DNA of 30,019 nucleotides from an uncultured Blautia sp. (GCA_934424575.1 CAKRXU010000034.1:1-30019), one strand, 5' to 3'; shown: positions 1 through 7,101, counted from the stretch's first letter. Notes: generated by a model not told the origin, from the letters alone. Numbers and translations are program-made.

Positions 1-48
1 GAAGATCTGAGTCATTCCGACTTTAGTAGCTAAAATAGCTTTCTTCAT
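1..48 (-). CDS. rplC: 50S ribosomal protein L3, N-terminal fragment
   Basis: The reverse strand reads MKKAILATKVGMTQIF, the well-conserved N-terminus of bacterial ribosomal protein L3, a 23S rRNA-binding protein near the peptidyl transferase centre. Only the first 16 codons are inside the window; the gene continues past the left edge. The start is supported by an AAGGAGG ribosome binding site about 8 bases upstream (around 55-65). It follows rpsJ by 87 bases, the usual S10-L3 order of the S10 operon. Confidence 0.93.
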   Translation of the reverse strand, partial: MKKAILATKVGMTQIF

Positions 49-135
49 TTCTTTCTTCCTCCTTATAGCGGATTACCATAAAGGCAATCATATAGTTTTT
101 TGAAATGCCCGATGGGCATTTAAAAACGAGTTAAA

Positions 136-453
136 TTATTTGGTTTTCATCTTGATATCGATGTGAACACCTGCAGGCATTTCCAATCTGGAAAGTGCAT
201 CTACTGTTTTCTGGGTTGGTGTCATGATATCGATGAGTCTCTTATGAGTTCTCTGCTCGAACTGCTCTCTGGAATCTTTGTATTTGTGAACAGCTCTTAA
301 GATTGTAACAACTTCCTTCTTTGTCGGAAGCGGAACCGGTCCGCTAACAGTTGCTCCATTCTTTTTAACAGTATCGATGATTTTTGCTGCGGATGCATCT
401 ACTAACTGATGATCGTAAGCTTTTAAAGTGATTCTCATTACCTGATTTGCCAT
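136..453 (-). CDS. rpsJ: 30S ribosomal protein S10
   Basis: A 105-residue protein of the normal S10 length. It contains the conserved stretches RITLKAYDHQLVD, GPVPLPTKKE and THKRLIDIMTPT found in S10 proteins. S10 is part of the head of the 30S subunit and also serves as NusE in transcription antitermination. It is the first gene of the S10-spc-alpha ribosomal protein cluster, transcribed leftward with rplC next. An AGGAGGAG ribosome binding site lies just upstream of the ATG, and a long folded leader with a strong promoter precedes it. Confidence 0.98.
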   Translation of the reverse strand: MANQVMRITLKAYDHQLVDASAAKIIDTVKKNGATVSGPVPLPTKKEVVTILRAVHKYKDSREQFEQRTHKRLIDIMTPTQKTVDALSRLEMPAGVHIDIKMKTK

Positions 454-678
454 AAAAAAAGTCTCCTCCTATTCGTACTCAATTATGCAGTACGACAAGC
501 GGCGACTGTACACATCTCCGTGTGTGTCATGCGACATTTATCCACACGTCCATCCCGATGATGGTTTCTGAACTTGTACAGTGACTTGTCGTCAGTTTCC
601 TAACTTGACATTCGCTCCACGGAAAACCTGCCGGTAACTGGCAGCAACCTCGCGCTTCATAGCTATCATGTCACAGCA
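454..678 (-). promoter_or_regulatory. Structured 5' leader of the S10 operon
   Basis: About 225 bases of untranslated RNA lie between the promoter and rpsJ. On the minus strand the RNA can form a long stem: 585-592 pairs with 492-499 (ACGACAAG/CTTGTCGT) and 575-582 pairs with 505-512 (ACTGTACA/TGTACAGT). The enclosed loop holds further hairpins: CCATC/GATGG, CGTGTG/CACACG and TGTC/GACA. A separate CTGCC/GGCAG hairpin lies at the 5' end near 623-639. Ribosomal operons are commonly autoregulated through such leaders; in E. coli the S10 leader binds L4. That L4 or another protein binds here is inference. No other gene is seen between 454 and 863. Confidence 0.6.
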
Positions 679-684
679 GATATT

Positions 685-713
685 AGTATATACGATGATT
701 CCCGATTATGCAA
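685..713 (-). promoter_or_regulatory. Sigma-A type promoter of the S10 operon
   Basis: On the minus strand TTGCAT (708-713) is followed after exactly 17 bases by TATACT (685-690). Transcription would start near 678, at the upstream end of the folded leader. Confidence 0.75.
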
Positions 714-782
714 GTCTTTTTTTTATTTTTTTGAACAAATTTATGCACAATAATTTCGAGCATTTTCTTGTTGTTATAGTGC

Positions 783-822
783 AAAATGCAGTGAAAGGAT
801 CATTTATCCCTCCACTGCATTT
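783..822 (-). terminator. Rho-independent terminator after the S26B-like gene
   Basis: AAATGCAGTG (784-793) pairs with CACTGCATTT (813-822), with additional pairing of AGGGAT/ATCCTT inside. The U tract on the minus strand is short (ATTTTG). It sits 40 bases past the stop of the membrane protein gene and upstream of the S10 promoter. The other strand also has a T-rich flank, but no gene on that strand reads into it. Confidence 0.5.
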
Positions 823-863
823 ATTTCAACAGTTTTCTTCCTATATAATAGGATACTATTCAA

Positions 864-1934
864 TTAGTTTTCTGATTCTTCGTCCTCATCGTCGCCGCCA
901 ATGATATCTGAATAATCAAATAATGTAACATTCGTGATCGAATCCCTTACAATATCTGGTGTATCTCCCGCTTTTCTTGCTCTGTCTGCAAGCTGAGATG
1001 CAGAATAATTCGGAATTGCAAGTTTTTTGATCTCTACCGGTATTTCTTCTTCCTGCTGCTTTTCTTCCGGCATTGAGATTTCCGGAAGCTCTTCCGTATA
1101 TTCTCCAGCACTGCTATATGCATCCTGATCATCTTCCGCAGTGGCAGCTGCGATCTCTCTCTTCAGAAGTTCATGTGCTTCACTGGTAGCCATCTGAAGA
1201 TTCTTTGCCGGTCGTACCGGCTTCTGTGTCGGTTCTCCATCAAGATCATCTTCATATATCTCATCTACAAAACCGCCTGTGCGGATCTTCTTTCGCTGTT
1301 TCTCATCTTTCTTAGCCTGTTTGCGACGTGTTTTTTCATTATAAAGAAGTTCCTTGTCTTCTTCATCCATACGTTTCTCACGAGCCTTTTCTTCCATTCG
1401 AAGTTCTTTGGAAGTCTTTACATGCTTACGATCTCCAAAAAGATCCTCATACTCATCCTCTGGCTCTTTCTTAAGAAGTTCAGCCATAACATAAAGAATA
1501 ATAAGAAACAGTACCACCAGACCAAGAATGATCAGACCTTCTGTACTCTCTGTCGCTGTAAGGATATATCCGGCAAAAGGAATCGTGATTACAACCTTCT
1601 GCACCCAGTTCTTAACAGATACCGTAATGTTGCTCTGTACAGATGCTGTCTGATCGATCACAGTACCAGTATTGGTTTCTTTATTTACGCTTACAAGATT
1701 ATAGCGATAAGTTGCTGTATCTTTCTTTACCAGGATTGGTGTGCCTACTGTTACTTCTTCTGTTTTTACCGGTATGGCATATGTTACAGATCCCATAGGC
1801 AGATTCGTAACCTTCTCGGAATTGTCCACTATCACAGTCGTCACTCCGAAGAATGGCGGTAATGCCATGCCAAGTATCAATACGATCGTACATACAATCA
1901 CAAAATGTACAATAAATTTCAAAAATTTAGACAT
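864..1934 (-). CDS. Signal-peptidase-like (S26B fold) membrane protein without the catalytic dyad
   Basis: This 356-residue protein has a membrane segment at about 7-27, an outside domain at 30-125, a second membrane segment at about 134-154, and a long charged cytoplasmic tail (155-356) rich in Lys, Arg, Glu and Asp. The outer part (LPMGSVTYAIPV... then VTIPFAGYI before the second membrane segment) follows the layout of SipW-type signal peptidases. Where those have Ser-Met-Glu-Pro, this has Glu-Lys-Val-Thr (40-43), and the His region reads Tyr-Asn (78-79). It is therefore probably not a protease. Its function is unknown. The start has a GGGAG site 7 bases upstream and its own promoter; it appears to be a single-gene transcript. 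The fold assignment is my reading by eye. Confidence 0.6.
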   Translation of the reverse strand: MSKFLKFIVHFVIVCTIVLILGMALPPFFGVTTVIVDNSEKVTNLPMGSVTYAIPVKTEEVTVGTPILVKKDTATYRYNLVSVNKETNTGTVIDQTASVQSNITVSVKNWVQKVVITIPFAGYILTATESTEGLIILGLVVLFLIILYVMAELLKKEPEDEYEDLFGDRKHVKTSKELRMEEKAREKRMDEEDKELLYNEKTRRKQAKKDEKQRKKIRTGGFVDEIYEDDLDGEPTQKPVRPAKNLQMATSEAHELLKREIAAATAEDDQDAYSSAGEYTEELPEISMPEEKQQEEEIPVEIKKLAIPNYSASQLADRARKAGDTPDIVRDSITNVTLFDYSDIIGGDDEDEESEN

Positions 1935-1977
1935 TGGTATCTCCCTCGCTTTGGTTTACATTCATTAACATTTTATC

Positions 1978-2006
1978 ATTATACCTTGTTTTTGCTTTAT
2001 GGTCAA
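1978..2006 (-). promoter_or_regulatory. Promoter of the S26B-like gene
   Basis: On the minus strand TTGACC (2001-2006), a 17-base spacer and a perfect TATAAT (1978-1983). The predicted start near 1971 gives a leader of about 37 bases. Confidence 0.8.
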
Positions 2007-2017
2007 CTTATAATCTT

Positions 2018-2060
2018 AAAAAAGCATTGCCCCGGACTGGTCTTCTTCCGGGCAATGCTT
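2018..2060 (-). terminator. Terminator of the tcdA-to-crh cluster
   Basis: On the minus strand AGCATTGCCCGGAA (2059-2046) pairs with TCCGGGGCAATGCT (2036-2023), followed by a run of six T. It follows the HPr/Crh-like gene by 26 bases. Confidence 0.9.
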
Positions 2061-2086
2061 CTTACTGCTCTGCTCTGATTCTTCTA

Positions 2087-2341
2087 TTACTGATTGCTTA
2101 AATATTTCTCTATGCTTGTCATGGCAGCTTCTTCGTCGTCGCCATTTGCAGAAAGTGTGATCTCTTCACCTGCGTCCAGCCCTAATGTCATCATTCCCAT
2201 AATGCTCTTGGCATTTACTTTTTTTCTTCCAATCTCAACATAGATCTCACTGTTAAACTGGCTTGCAACCTGTACCAGTTGTGCGACCGGACGTGCTTCA
2301 AGTCCAGTAGACAGTTGAATAGTGATTGGTTTTTTAATCAT
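2087..2341 (-). CDS. crh: HPr/Crh-like phosphocarrier family protein with Glu at position 15
   Basis: The protein is 84 residues, the usual HPr length. The active-site loop of HPr (GLHARPA, phosphorylated on His15) reads GLEARPV here, so residue 15 is Glu (codon GAA) and the enzyme I site is missing. Ser46 is kept in KSIMGMMTLG, the target of HPr kinase. Bacillus Crh has the same pattern (Gln15, Ser46) and also sits beside whiA (yvcL) and rapZ (yvcJ), so a regulatory Crh-type role in carbon catabolite control is likely rather than sugar transport. The start codon overlaps the whiA stop by 4 bases (ATGA), suggesting translational coupling. Whether this is a true Crh orthologue is inference; HPr paralogues of this kind are not fully characterised in Clostridia. 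Confidence 0.8.
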   Translation of the reverse strand: MIKKPITIQLSTGLEARPVAQLVQVASQFNSEIYVEIGRKKVNAKSIMGMMTLGLDAGEEITLSANGDDEEAAMTSIEKYLSNQ

Positions 2342-3291
2342 AATAACTCCTCCTCGTTCACCCGCAGTCCGTCAGCGATCTGGCTGAGCTTTCTTAAGCG
2401 GTGATTTACCCCCGACTTCCCAACCTGCGGATTTAACATCATACCTAATTCTTTTAGTGTAGCTTCCGGATACTGCAGTCTCAGCTCCGCGATCTCAGCA
2501 AGACCTTCATTCAGATTGTGAAATCCCATCTTTTCCTGAATCAATCTGATATCCTCTGTCTGCTTCACTGCTGCATTCACCGTTTTGTTGATATTTGCTG
2601 TTTCACAGTTTACTTTCCGGTTGACAGTATTTCGCATCTCCTTGACGATCCGGATGTTCTCCAGATTCATCAAAGATACATTTGCTTCCATAACTGCCAG
2701 CATATCTACAATCTGTGCGCCCTCTTTCACATAGACCACATATGATTTCTTGCGCATGACAATTTTGGCATCGATCTCAAAGCTGCGGATGAGCTCTCGA
2801 AGCTGCCCAGCTTTCTGCTCATCTGAACAGACAATTTCAAAATGATAGCCTTTCTCCGGATCACTGATGGAACCGGATGCCAGAAACGCTCCGCGGATAA
2901 AAGCCCGCTTACAGCAGCTCTGCTGCGTAACGAGCCCATTACCTGCATACAACGTCTCTCCGTTATATTTATCTACAGAAAGTTTCGTCCCCTGAAGTAC
3001 AGTTTCTATCTGTGCCGGGTCCGCAATTTCGACAAAATACACCTTGCCTTTTTTCATCTGACAGCTTTCCCGAATAGCTATTGCTGTATCTATATTAAAG
3101 GTTTTTGTCAACAATGTAAAGTACTTTCTTATAACAGCATAATTTTCAGTTTGAAAATGCAGGATTCCATCTGCTGTCATCTTGCCACAGGCACTTAACA
3201 GTGCAGACATCTCTGCGATCCTGCAGTGCCGCGCCATACTGATCTGTTTGGAAAGTTCTTCTTTCACCATCCCCGAAAAAGACAACTCCAA
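2338..3291 (-). CDS. whiA: DNA-binding protein WhiA
   Basis: A 317-residue protein matching WhiA, which joins a LAGLIDADG-like N-terminal domain to a C-terminal helix-turn-helix domain. Typical features are SFSGMVKEELSK at the start, RGAFLASGSISDPEKGYHFEI in the middle (the LAGLIDADG-derived part), NCETANINKTVNAA, and the C-terminal block LRLQYPEATLKELG...SGVNHRLRKL, which is the DNA-binding helix-turn-helix. WhiA is a sporulation regulator in Streptomyces and affects cell division and chromosome segregation in Bacillus. There is no ATG: the longest form starts with TTG at 3291, but TTG at 3285 would give MSFSG, the usual family N-terminus. The AGGAG site is 4 bases from the first and 10 from the second. 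It lies between rapZ and the Crh-like gene. Confidence 0.95.
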   Translation of the reverse strand: MELSFSGMVKEELSKQISMARHCRIAEMSALLSACGKMTADGILHFQTENYAVIRKYFTLLTKTFNIDTAIAIRESCQMKKGKVYFVEIADPAQIETVLQGTKLSVDKYNGETLYAGNGLVTQQSCCKRAFIRGAFLASGSISDPEKGYHFEIVCSDEQKAGQLRELIRSFEIDAKIVMRKKSYVVYVKEGAQIVDMLAVMEANVSLMNLENIRIVKEMRNTVNRKVNCETANINKTVNAAVKQTEDIRLIQEKMGFHNLNEGLAEIAELRLQYPEATLKELGMMLNPQVGKSGVNHRLRKLSQIADGLRVNEEELL

Positions 3292-3312
3292 TTCTCTCCT
3301 GTTCTCTATCGC

Positions 3313-4191
3313 TTATTTTTTGCGCAGTGCGTCTTTACCTATATCCCTGTGTTCCAGCCGGATCCCAGATCCTCTTTCTGCATGAAGCTGTTCGTAAAGG
3401 ACACGTGCCAGCGTAACAGAACGATGCTTTCCGCCGGTGCATCCGATCGCAATCACAAGATTTGTCTTGCCTTCTTTTGCATAATTAGGGATAAGGAACT
3501 TCATCATATCCTCCAGCTTATCCGCAAAATCCTTCGCCACCTGATTCTGCATCACATAGTTATAGACGCCCTCGTCCATTCCTGTCTGCGGGCGCAGTTC
3601 ATCCACGTAATAAGGATTCGGAAGGAATCTTACGTCAAACACAAGATCGGCATCCTCCGGGATTCCATATTTGAACCCGAATGACAATACAGAAATCATC
3701 ATATTGTCAAATTTGCCATTTTCTACAAATATCTTGTCAAGTTCCTTCTTGAGTTCTCTGGTAAGCAGATGTGTTGTATCTATGATATAGTCTGCACGTT
3801 CTTTGAGGAAGCTTAAACGCTCCCTTTCTTTCTGGATTCCCTCATCTACCCGGCCTGTCATGGCAAGCGGATGTGTTCTTCTTGTTTCCTTGTATCGTTT
3901 GACCAGTGTGCGGTCATCTGCATCAAGGAAAAGGATCTCAAACTTATATCCCTCTGCCTTAAGCTGGTCAAGTACTTCTTCCAGCCCCTCCAGATATCTG
4001 CCGCTGCGGACATCCAGTCCGATCGCTGCATTCTGAACATCCTCTCCCTGGTTTGCCGACACCAGGGAAACAAATTTCCCCACCAGCTGGATCGGCAGGT
4101 TATCTACACAGAAATACTGTGCATCCTCCAGCATCTTCATCGCTGTGGATTTGCCCGCTCCGGACAATCCCGTAACAATTACCAGTCGCAT
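3313..4191 (-). CDS. rapZ: RNase adapter / nucleotide-binding protein RapZ (YvcJ)
   Basis: This 292-residue P-loop protein has Walker A GLSGAGKS at residues 8-15, and the family blocks VDNLP, GLDVRSGRYL, FLDADDRTLVKRYKETRRTHPL, VLSFGFKYGIP, DVRFLPNP and the C-terminal AIGCTGGKHRSV. E. coli RapZ guides RNase E to the small RNA GlmZ and so tunes glucosamine-6-phosphate synthesis. The Firmicutes member YvcJ binds ATP/GTP and influences competence, and its RNA role is not established. A GGGAG site is 7 bases before the ATG. It lies between murB and whiA. The yvcK (glmR) gene that sits between these in Bacillus is absent here. Confidence 0.95.
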   Translation of the reverse strand: MRLVIVTGLSGAGKSTAMKMLEDAQYFCVDNLPIQLVGKFVSLVSANQGEDVQNAAIGLDVRSGRYLEGLEEVLDQLKAEGYKFEILFLDADDRTLVKRYKETRRTHPLAMTGRVDEGIQKERERLSFLKERADYIIDTTHLLTRELKKELDKIFVENGKFDNMMISVLSFGFKYGIPEDADLVFDVRFLPNPYYVDELRPQTGMDEGVYNYVMQNQVAKDFADKLEDMMKFLIPNYAKEGKTNLVIAIGCTGGKHRSVTLARVLYEQLHAERGSGIRLEHRDIGKDALRKK

Positions 4192-4250
4192 CTCTTATCT
4201 CCCGTTTCTCATTCAGCCAGTGATCTGTACAGATCCCGGATTCCACTGCT

Positions 4251-5165
4251 TTAGTTAAAATCCCCCAAAAATTTCACTTCCGGTTCCAGTGTCACACCAT
4301 ATTTCTCACGCACAACTTCTGTCACGTGATCCATCAAGTCCACAACATCTTTCGCCGTCGCATCTCCTGCATTGATCACAAAGCCGCAATGCTTGTCAGA
4401 GACCCTGGCACCGCCGATCTGATATCCACGAAGCCCGCTGTCCATGATCAGTTTACCTGCAAAATATCCTTCCGGACGTTTAAACGTACTTCCTGCACTT
4501 GGAAATTCAAGCGGCTGCTTGGAAGTACGCTTCTCGCTGAGTTCTTTTGTGAGTGCTTTGATCTCCTCCAGATCACCTTCTCTGAGAGAGATCGTTGCTC
4601 CCAGGACGAGGTAGCCGGCTCTCTTAATGATACTGGTACGATATCCCATCTCAAGTTCTGATGCCGGAATCACGCGGATTTCGCCTTCTCCGGTCATTAC
4701 CGTCACTTCTTTGAGTACATCTTTCATCTCGCCGCCATACGCACCTGCATTCATCACGACAGCTCCCCCAAGTGTACCCGGGATTCCTCCCGCAAACTCG
4801 AAGCCTGTAAGAGAAGCCCTTCTTGCTGCCACTGCAATGGAAGAAAGGAGCGCTCCTGCTGCTGCACGGATCTCTGTACCCTCTACAGTAATATCCTCCA
4901 TGTTGCGGTCCATCTGGATGATCACACCTCTGTATCCCTGATCACTGACCAGAAGATTGCTTCCGTTTCCGAGTACAAAATAGGAAAGCCCTTCCTCTCT
5001 GCATATCTCAAGCGCCCGGGCAACCTCATCGACTGTCTTTGGCATCACAAAGACCTCTGCCGGTCCGCCAATACGAAAGGTTGTATGCCGTTTCATCGGT
5101 TCTTCAAAAAGCACCTGCTCCGCTCCAAATTCCCGGCAAAATTTCTGTTTGATCTGTTCGTTCAC
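4251..5165 (-). CDS. murB: UDP-N-acetylenolpyruvoylglucosamine reductase (MurB)
   Basis: MurB is the cytoplasmic flavoenzyme that reduces UDP-GlcNAc-enolpyruvate to UDP-MurNAc with NADPH, an early peptidoglycan step. The 304 residues contain the FAD-binding stretch LGNGSNLLVSD (65-75) and the block EFAGGIPGTLGGAVVMNAGAYGG (123-145). Expected active residues are visible: Arg176 in GYRTS, Ser226 in AGSTFKRP and Glu296 in LEPEVKFLG. The start is GTG, supported by GAGGAT about 8 bases upstream. It precedes rapZ by 59 bases; that gap holds a perfect 14-base palindrome GATCTGTACAGATC (4222-4235). Confidence 0.97.
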   Translation of the reverse strand: MNEQIKQKFCREFGAEQVLFEEPMKRHTTFRIGGPAEVFVMPKTVDEVARALEICREEGLSYFVLGNGSNLLVSDQGYRGVIIQMDRNMEDITVEGTEIRAAAGALLSSIAVAARRASLTGFEFAGGIPGTLGGAVVMNAGAYGGEMKDVLKEVTVMTGEGEIRVIPASELEMGYRTSIIKRAGYLVLGATISLREGDLEEIKALTKELSEKRTSKQPLEFPSAGSTFKRPEGYFAGKLIMDSGLRGYQIGGARVSDKHCGFVINAGDATAKDVVDLMDHVTEVVREKYGVTLEPEVKFLGDFN

Positions 5166-5228
5166 AAACGTTATCCTCTATCTTTCTATTTATTTTGAAC
5201 TTCAGGCTTATACAGCCTGATCCTGATA

Positions 5229-5954
5229 TTATTTTTTGTGCTTTTCTGCCAGAATATCCCGCACTACTTCTCCTGCCGCCATGAGTCCTGCAACACCTGG
5301 CACAAAAGAAATACTTCCATGAATATTTCTCTCGACATTTTCTTTATTTTTTCTGAACTCAAAGCCTCTGCGTGAATGCTCTCTTGAACACAGTACTTTC
5401 AGCTTACGGACACCCTTCCTGCGAAGTTCCGCACGCATCTTCTTTACCACCGGGTCTGATGCGACACGCGAGATATCCATGATCTCCAGACTCGAAGGAT
5501 TCAACTTGTTTCCCATATTCAGGCATGAGATCACCGGGACCTGGCATTTCTGTGCCTGCTCTATCAGAAGAATCTTGGATGAAACCGTGTTCATTGCATC
5601 CACAATATAATCATAGGCTTTCAGATCGAATAATCCCATAGTATCTTCATTATAGTATGTCTCATAGGTATGAACCAGAATATCCTCATCTATATTGTGG
5701 ACCCGCTCCTTGGCTATCTGGACTTTCTTATGGCCGATCGTAGACTGCAGCGCATAGAGCTGCCTGTTGATATCCGTGACCGCTATCGCCTCATGATCCA
5801 CAAGTGTAAGACTGCCGACACCGCATCGTGCCAGTGCTTCCACTGTATAGGAGCCTGCACCTCCCAGACCGAAAACAGCAATCTTAGCTGTACTTAGACG
5901 GTCAACTCCCTTCTGACCTAACAGAATTTCCATTCGGGAATATGCGTCGTACAT
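5229..5954 (-). CDS. tcdA: tRNA threonylcarbamoyladenosine dehydratase (TcdA/CsdL)
   Basis: A 241-residue member of the E1-like (ThiF/MoeB) ATP-dependent family. The nucleotide-binding GLGGAGS motif is at 29-35, followed by VEALARCGVG and DHEAIAVTDINRQL, then YIVDAMNTVSSKILLI and SCLNMGNKLNP, and a C-terminal SFVPGVAGLMAAGEVVRDI. TcdA cyclises the t6A modification of ANN-decoding tRNAs to ct6A. The CxxC pairs found in zinc-binding relatives are not seen. AAGGAGG lies 6 bases before the ATG. It is the first gene of the tcdA-murB-rapZ-whiA-crh run; gaps of about 60 bases leave open whether all are on one transcript. Confidence 0.92.
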   Translation of the reverse strand: MYDAYSRMEILLGQKGVDRLSTAKIAVFGLGGAGSYTVEALARCGVGSLTLVDHEAIAVTDINRQLYALQSTIGHKKVQIAKERVHNIDEDILVHTYETYYNEDTMGLFDLKAYDYIVDAMNTVSSKILLIEQAQKCQVPVISCLNMGNKLNPSSLEIMDISRVASDPVVKKMRAELRRKGVRKLKVLCSREHSRRGFEFRKNKENVERNIHGSISFVPGVAGLMAAGEVVRDILAEKHKK

Positions 5955-6015
5955 GCAAAACCTCCTTGTAACATCCTAATATTCCTGGAAACGCCACGCA
6001 TTCCCATTCCTTTTA

Positions 6016-6044
6016 ATTATACTATCCAATCAAATAAAAGTACA
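6016..6044 (-). promoter_or_regulatory. Likely promoter of tcdA
   Basis: A perfect TATAAT (6016-6021, minus strand) with a weak -35 TGTACT (6039-6044) at 17 bases. The start near 6009 would leave a 55-base leader that ends in AAGGAGG. The match rests mainly on the -10. Confidence 0.5.
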
Positions 6045-6070
6045 GGTTTTCATAGTTTTTTAAGAATTAA

Positions 6071-6100
6071 TGTATGTTTCTCTCATATTCTCACATACTA
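6071..6100 (+). promoter_or_regulatory. Sigma-G type promoter of the spoVA operon
   Basis: TGTATG (6071-6076), 17 bases, then CATACTA (6094-6100), which agrees with the forespore sigma-G pattern TGNATR-N17/18-CATAMTA. The predicted start near 6107 leaves about 28 bases before the chosen spoVAB start. spoVA operons are sigma-G dependent in Bacillus. Confidence 0.7.
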
Positions 6101-6134
6101 ACTATCAAAATCAATGGAAAAGGAGTTCTTTTGT

Positions 6135-6551
6135 ATGTGGCAGCAGATTTTTCTCGGCTTTACAGGAATATGTTCCGGCGTGATCATTGCCGGCGGTGCC
6201 GTCGGCCTGATGATCGGACTTTCCATCGTTCCAAGATATGCCGGCATCACACATACTGCAGATTCTATTCTGCTTTACGAAGATATGACTCTGCTTGGTT
6301 TTGTCCTTGGAAATCTGTTCTGGCTGTTTCATATTTCTCTGCCGCTTGGAGTTCCCTTCCTGATACTTTACGGTATTTTTTCCGGAATATTTCTCGGAAG
6401 CTGGATTCTTGCGCTGGCAGAGGTTGCCGATGTCTTCCCTGTTTTTTCAAGAAGGATCCACCTGACAGAAGGATTTCCTGCTATCATCCTTGCGATCGCA
6501 GCCGGAAAATGTATCGGCACTCTTCTCTTCTATTTCTTTGGCTGGCAATAG
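6135..6551 (+). CDS. spoVAB: Stage V sporulation protein AB
   Basis: The protein has 138 residues with about four membrane segments and matches SpoVAB in its whole pattern: GFTGICSGVIIAGGAVG, then IVPRYAGITHT, ILLYEDMTLLG, GIFSGIFLGSWILALAEVADVFPVFSRRI, and a final glycine-rich membrane segment. SpoVA proteins move dipicolinic acid into the forespore and release it on germination. I chose ATG 6135 because AAAAGGAG (6118-6125) stands 9 bases before it; an ATG at 6114 would lie only a few bases after the predicted transcript start and has no ribosome binding site. It opens the operon directly behind the sigma-G promoter, whereas in Bacillus spoVAA comes first. Confidence 0.9.
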   Translation: MWQQIFLGFTGICSGVIIAGGAVGLMIGLSIVPRYAGITHTADSILLYEDMTLLGFVLGNLFWLFHISLPLGVPFLILYGIFSGIFLGSWILALAEVADVFPVFSRRIHLTEGFPAIILAIAAGKCIGTLLFYFFGWQ

Positions 6552-6553
6552 AC

Positions 6554-6571
6554 GTTACTGTTTACAGTAAC
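6554..6571. repeat. Short palindrome between spoVAB and spoVAC
   Basis: GTTACTGT and ACAGTAAC form a perfect 8-base inverted repeat around TT, three bases after the spoVAB stop. The same arms occur at 26130-26156 and 29946-29972. There is no T tract, so a terminator is unlikely. Confidence 0.6.
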
Positions 6572-6630
6572 CGACAAGCCTCATTATTATATGCAGAAAA
6601 CATACAAAAGTCAAACAGAAAGGAGTATTC

Positions 6631-7101
6631 ATGGCAACAGAACAGCAAATAAAAAAGCAGAAAAAATATGAACAGTATGTCAAATCTGTCACGCCCACCC
6701 ACAGTCTTCCCATAAATATGGCAAAAGCGTTTCTCACCGGCGGACTGATCTGTCTTTTCGGGCAGTGGATCTTAAACACTGCGCAGGGCATGGGTGCAGA
6801 CAGAGAAACAGCAGGAAACTGGTGCTCCCTTATCCTGATCTTTCTAAGCGTGCTCCTTACCGGACTTAATCTTTATTCCAAGATCGGAAAGTTCGGAGGT
6901 GCCGGCGGTCTTGTACCGATCACCGGATTTGCAAATTCCGTCGCATCTTCCGCTATTGAATTTCAGGCAGAAGGACAGGTCTTTGGCATTGGCTGCAAGA
7001 TCTTCACGATCGCAGGCCCTGTGATCCTGTATGGGATCTTAAGTTCCTGGCTTCTCGGCATTATCTACTACATTCTCAAACTTATGGAGGTGATCGGATG
7101 A
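6631..7101 (+). CDS. spoVAC: Stage V sporulation protein AC
   Basis: A 156-residue membrane protein. After a charged N-terminus it has the SpoVAC blocks AKAFLTGGLICLFGQ, VLLTGLNLYSKIGKFGGAGGLVPITGFANSVASSAIEFQ and GIGCKIFTIAGPVILYG. In Bacillus SpoVAC behaves as a mechanosensitive channel that lets dipicolinic acid out on germination, and it is among the most conserved spoVA genes. AAAGGAG lies 6 bases before the ATG. Its stop overlaps the spoVAD start by 4 bases (ATGA). Confidence 0.97.
   Translation: MATEQQIKKQKKYEQYVKSVTPTHSLPINMAKAFLTGGLICLFGQWILNTAQGMGADRETAGNWCSLILIFLSVLLTGLNLYSKIGKFGGAGGLVPITGFANSVASSAIEFQAEGQVFGIGCKIFTIAGPVILYGILSSWLLGIIYYILKLMEVIG

Noticed and set aside
2087..2341. 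Classical PTS phosphocarrier HPr (ptsH)
   Set aside because: The essential His15 is Glu, so a normal sugar-transport role is unlikely.
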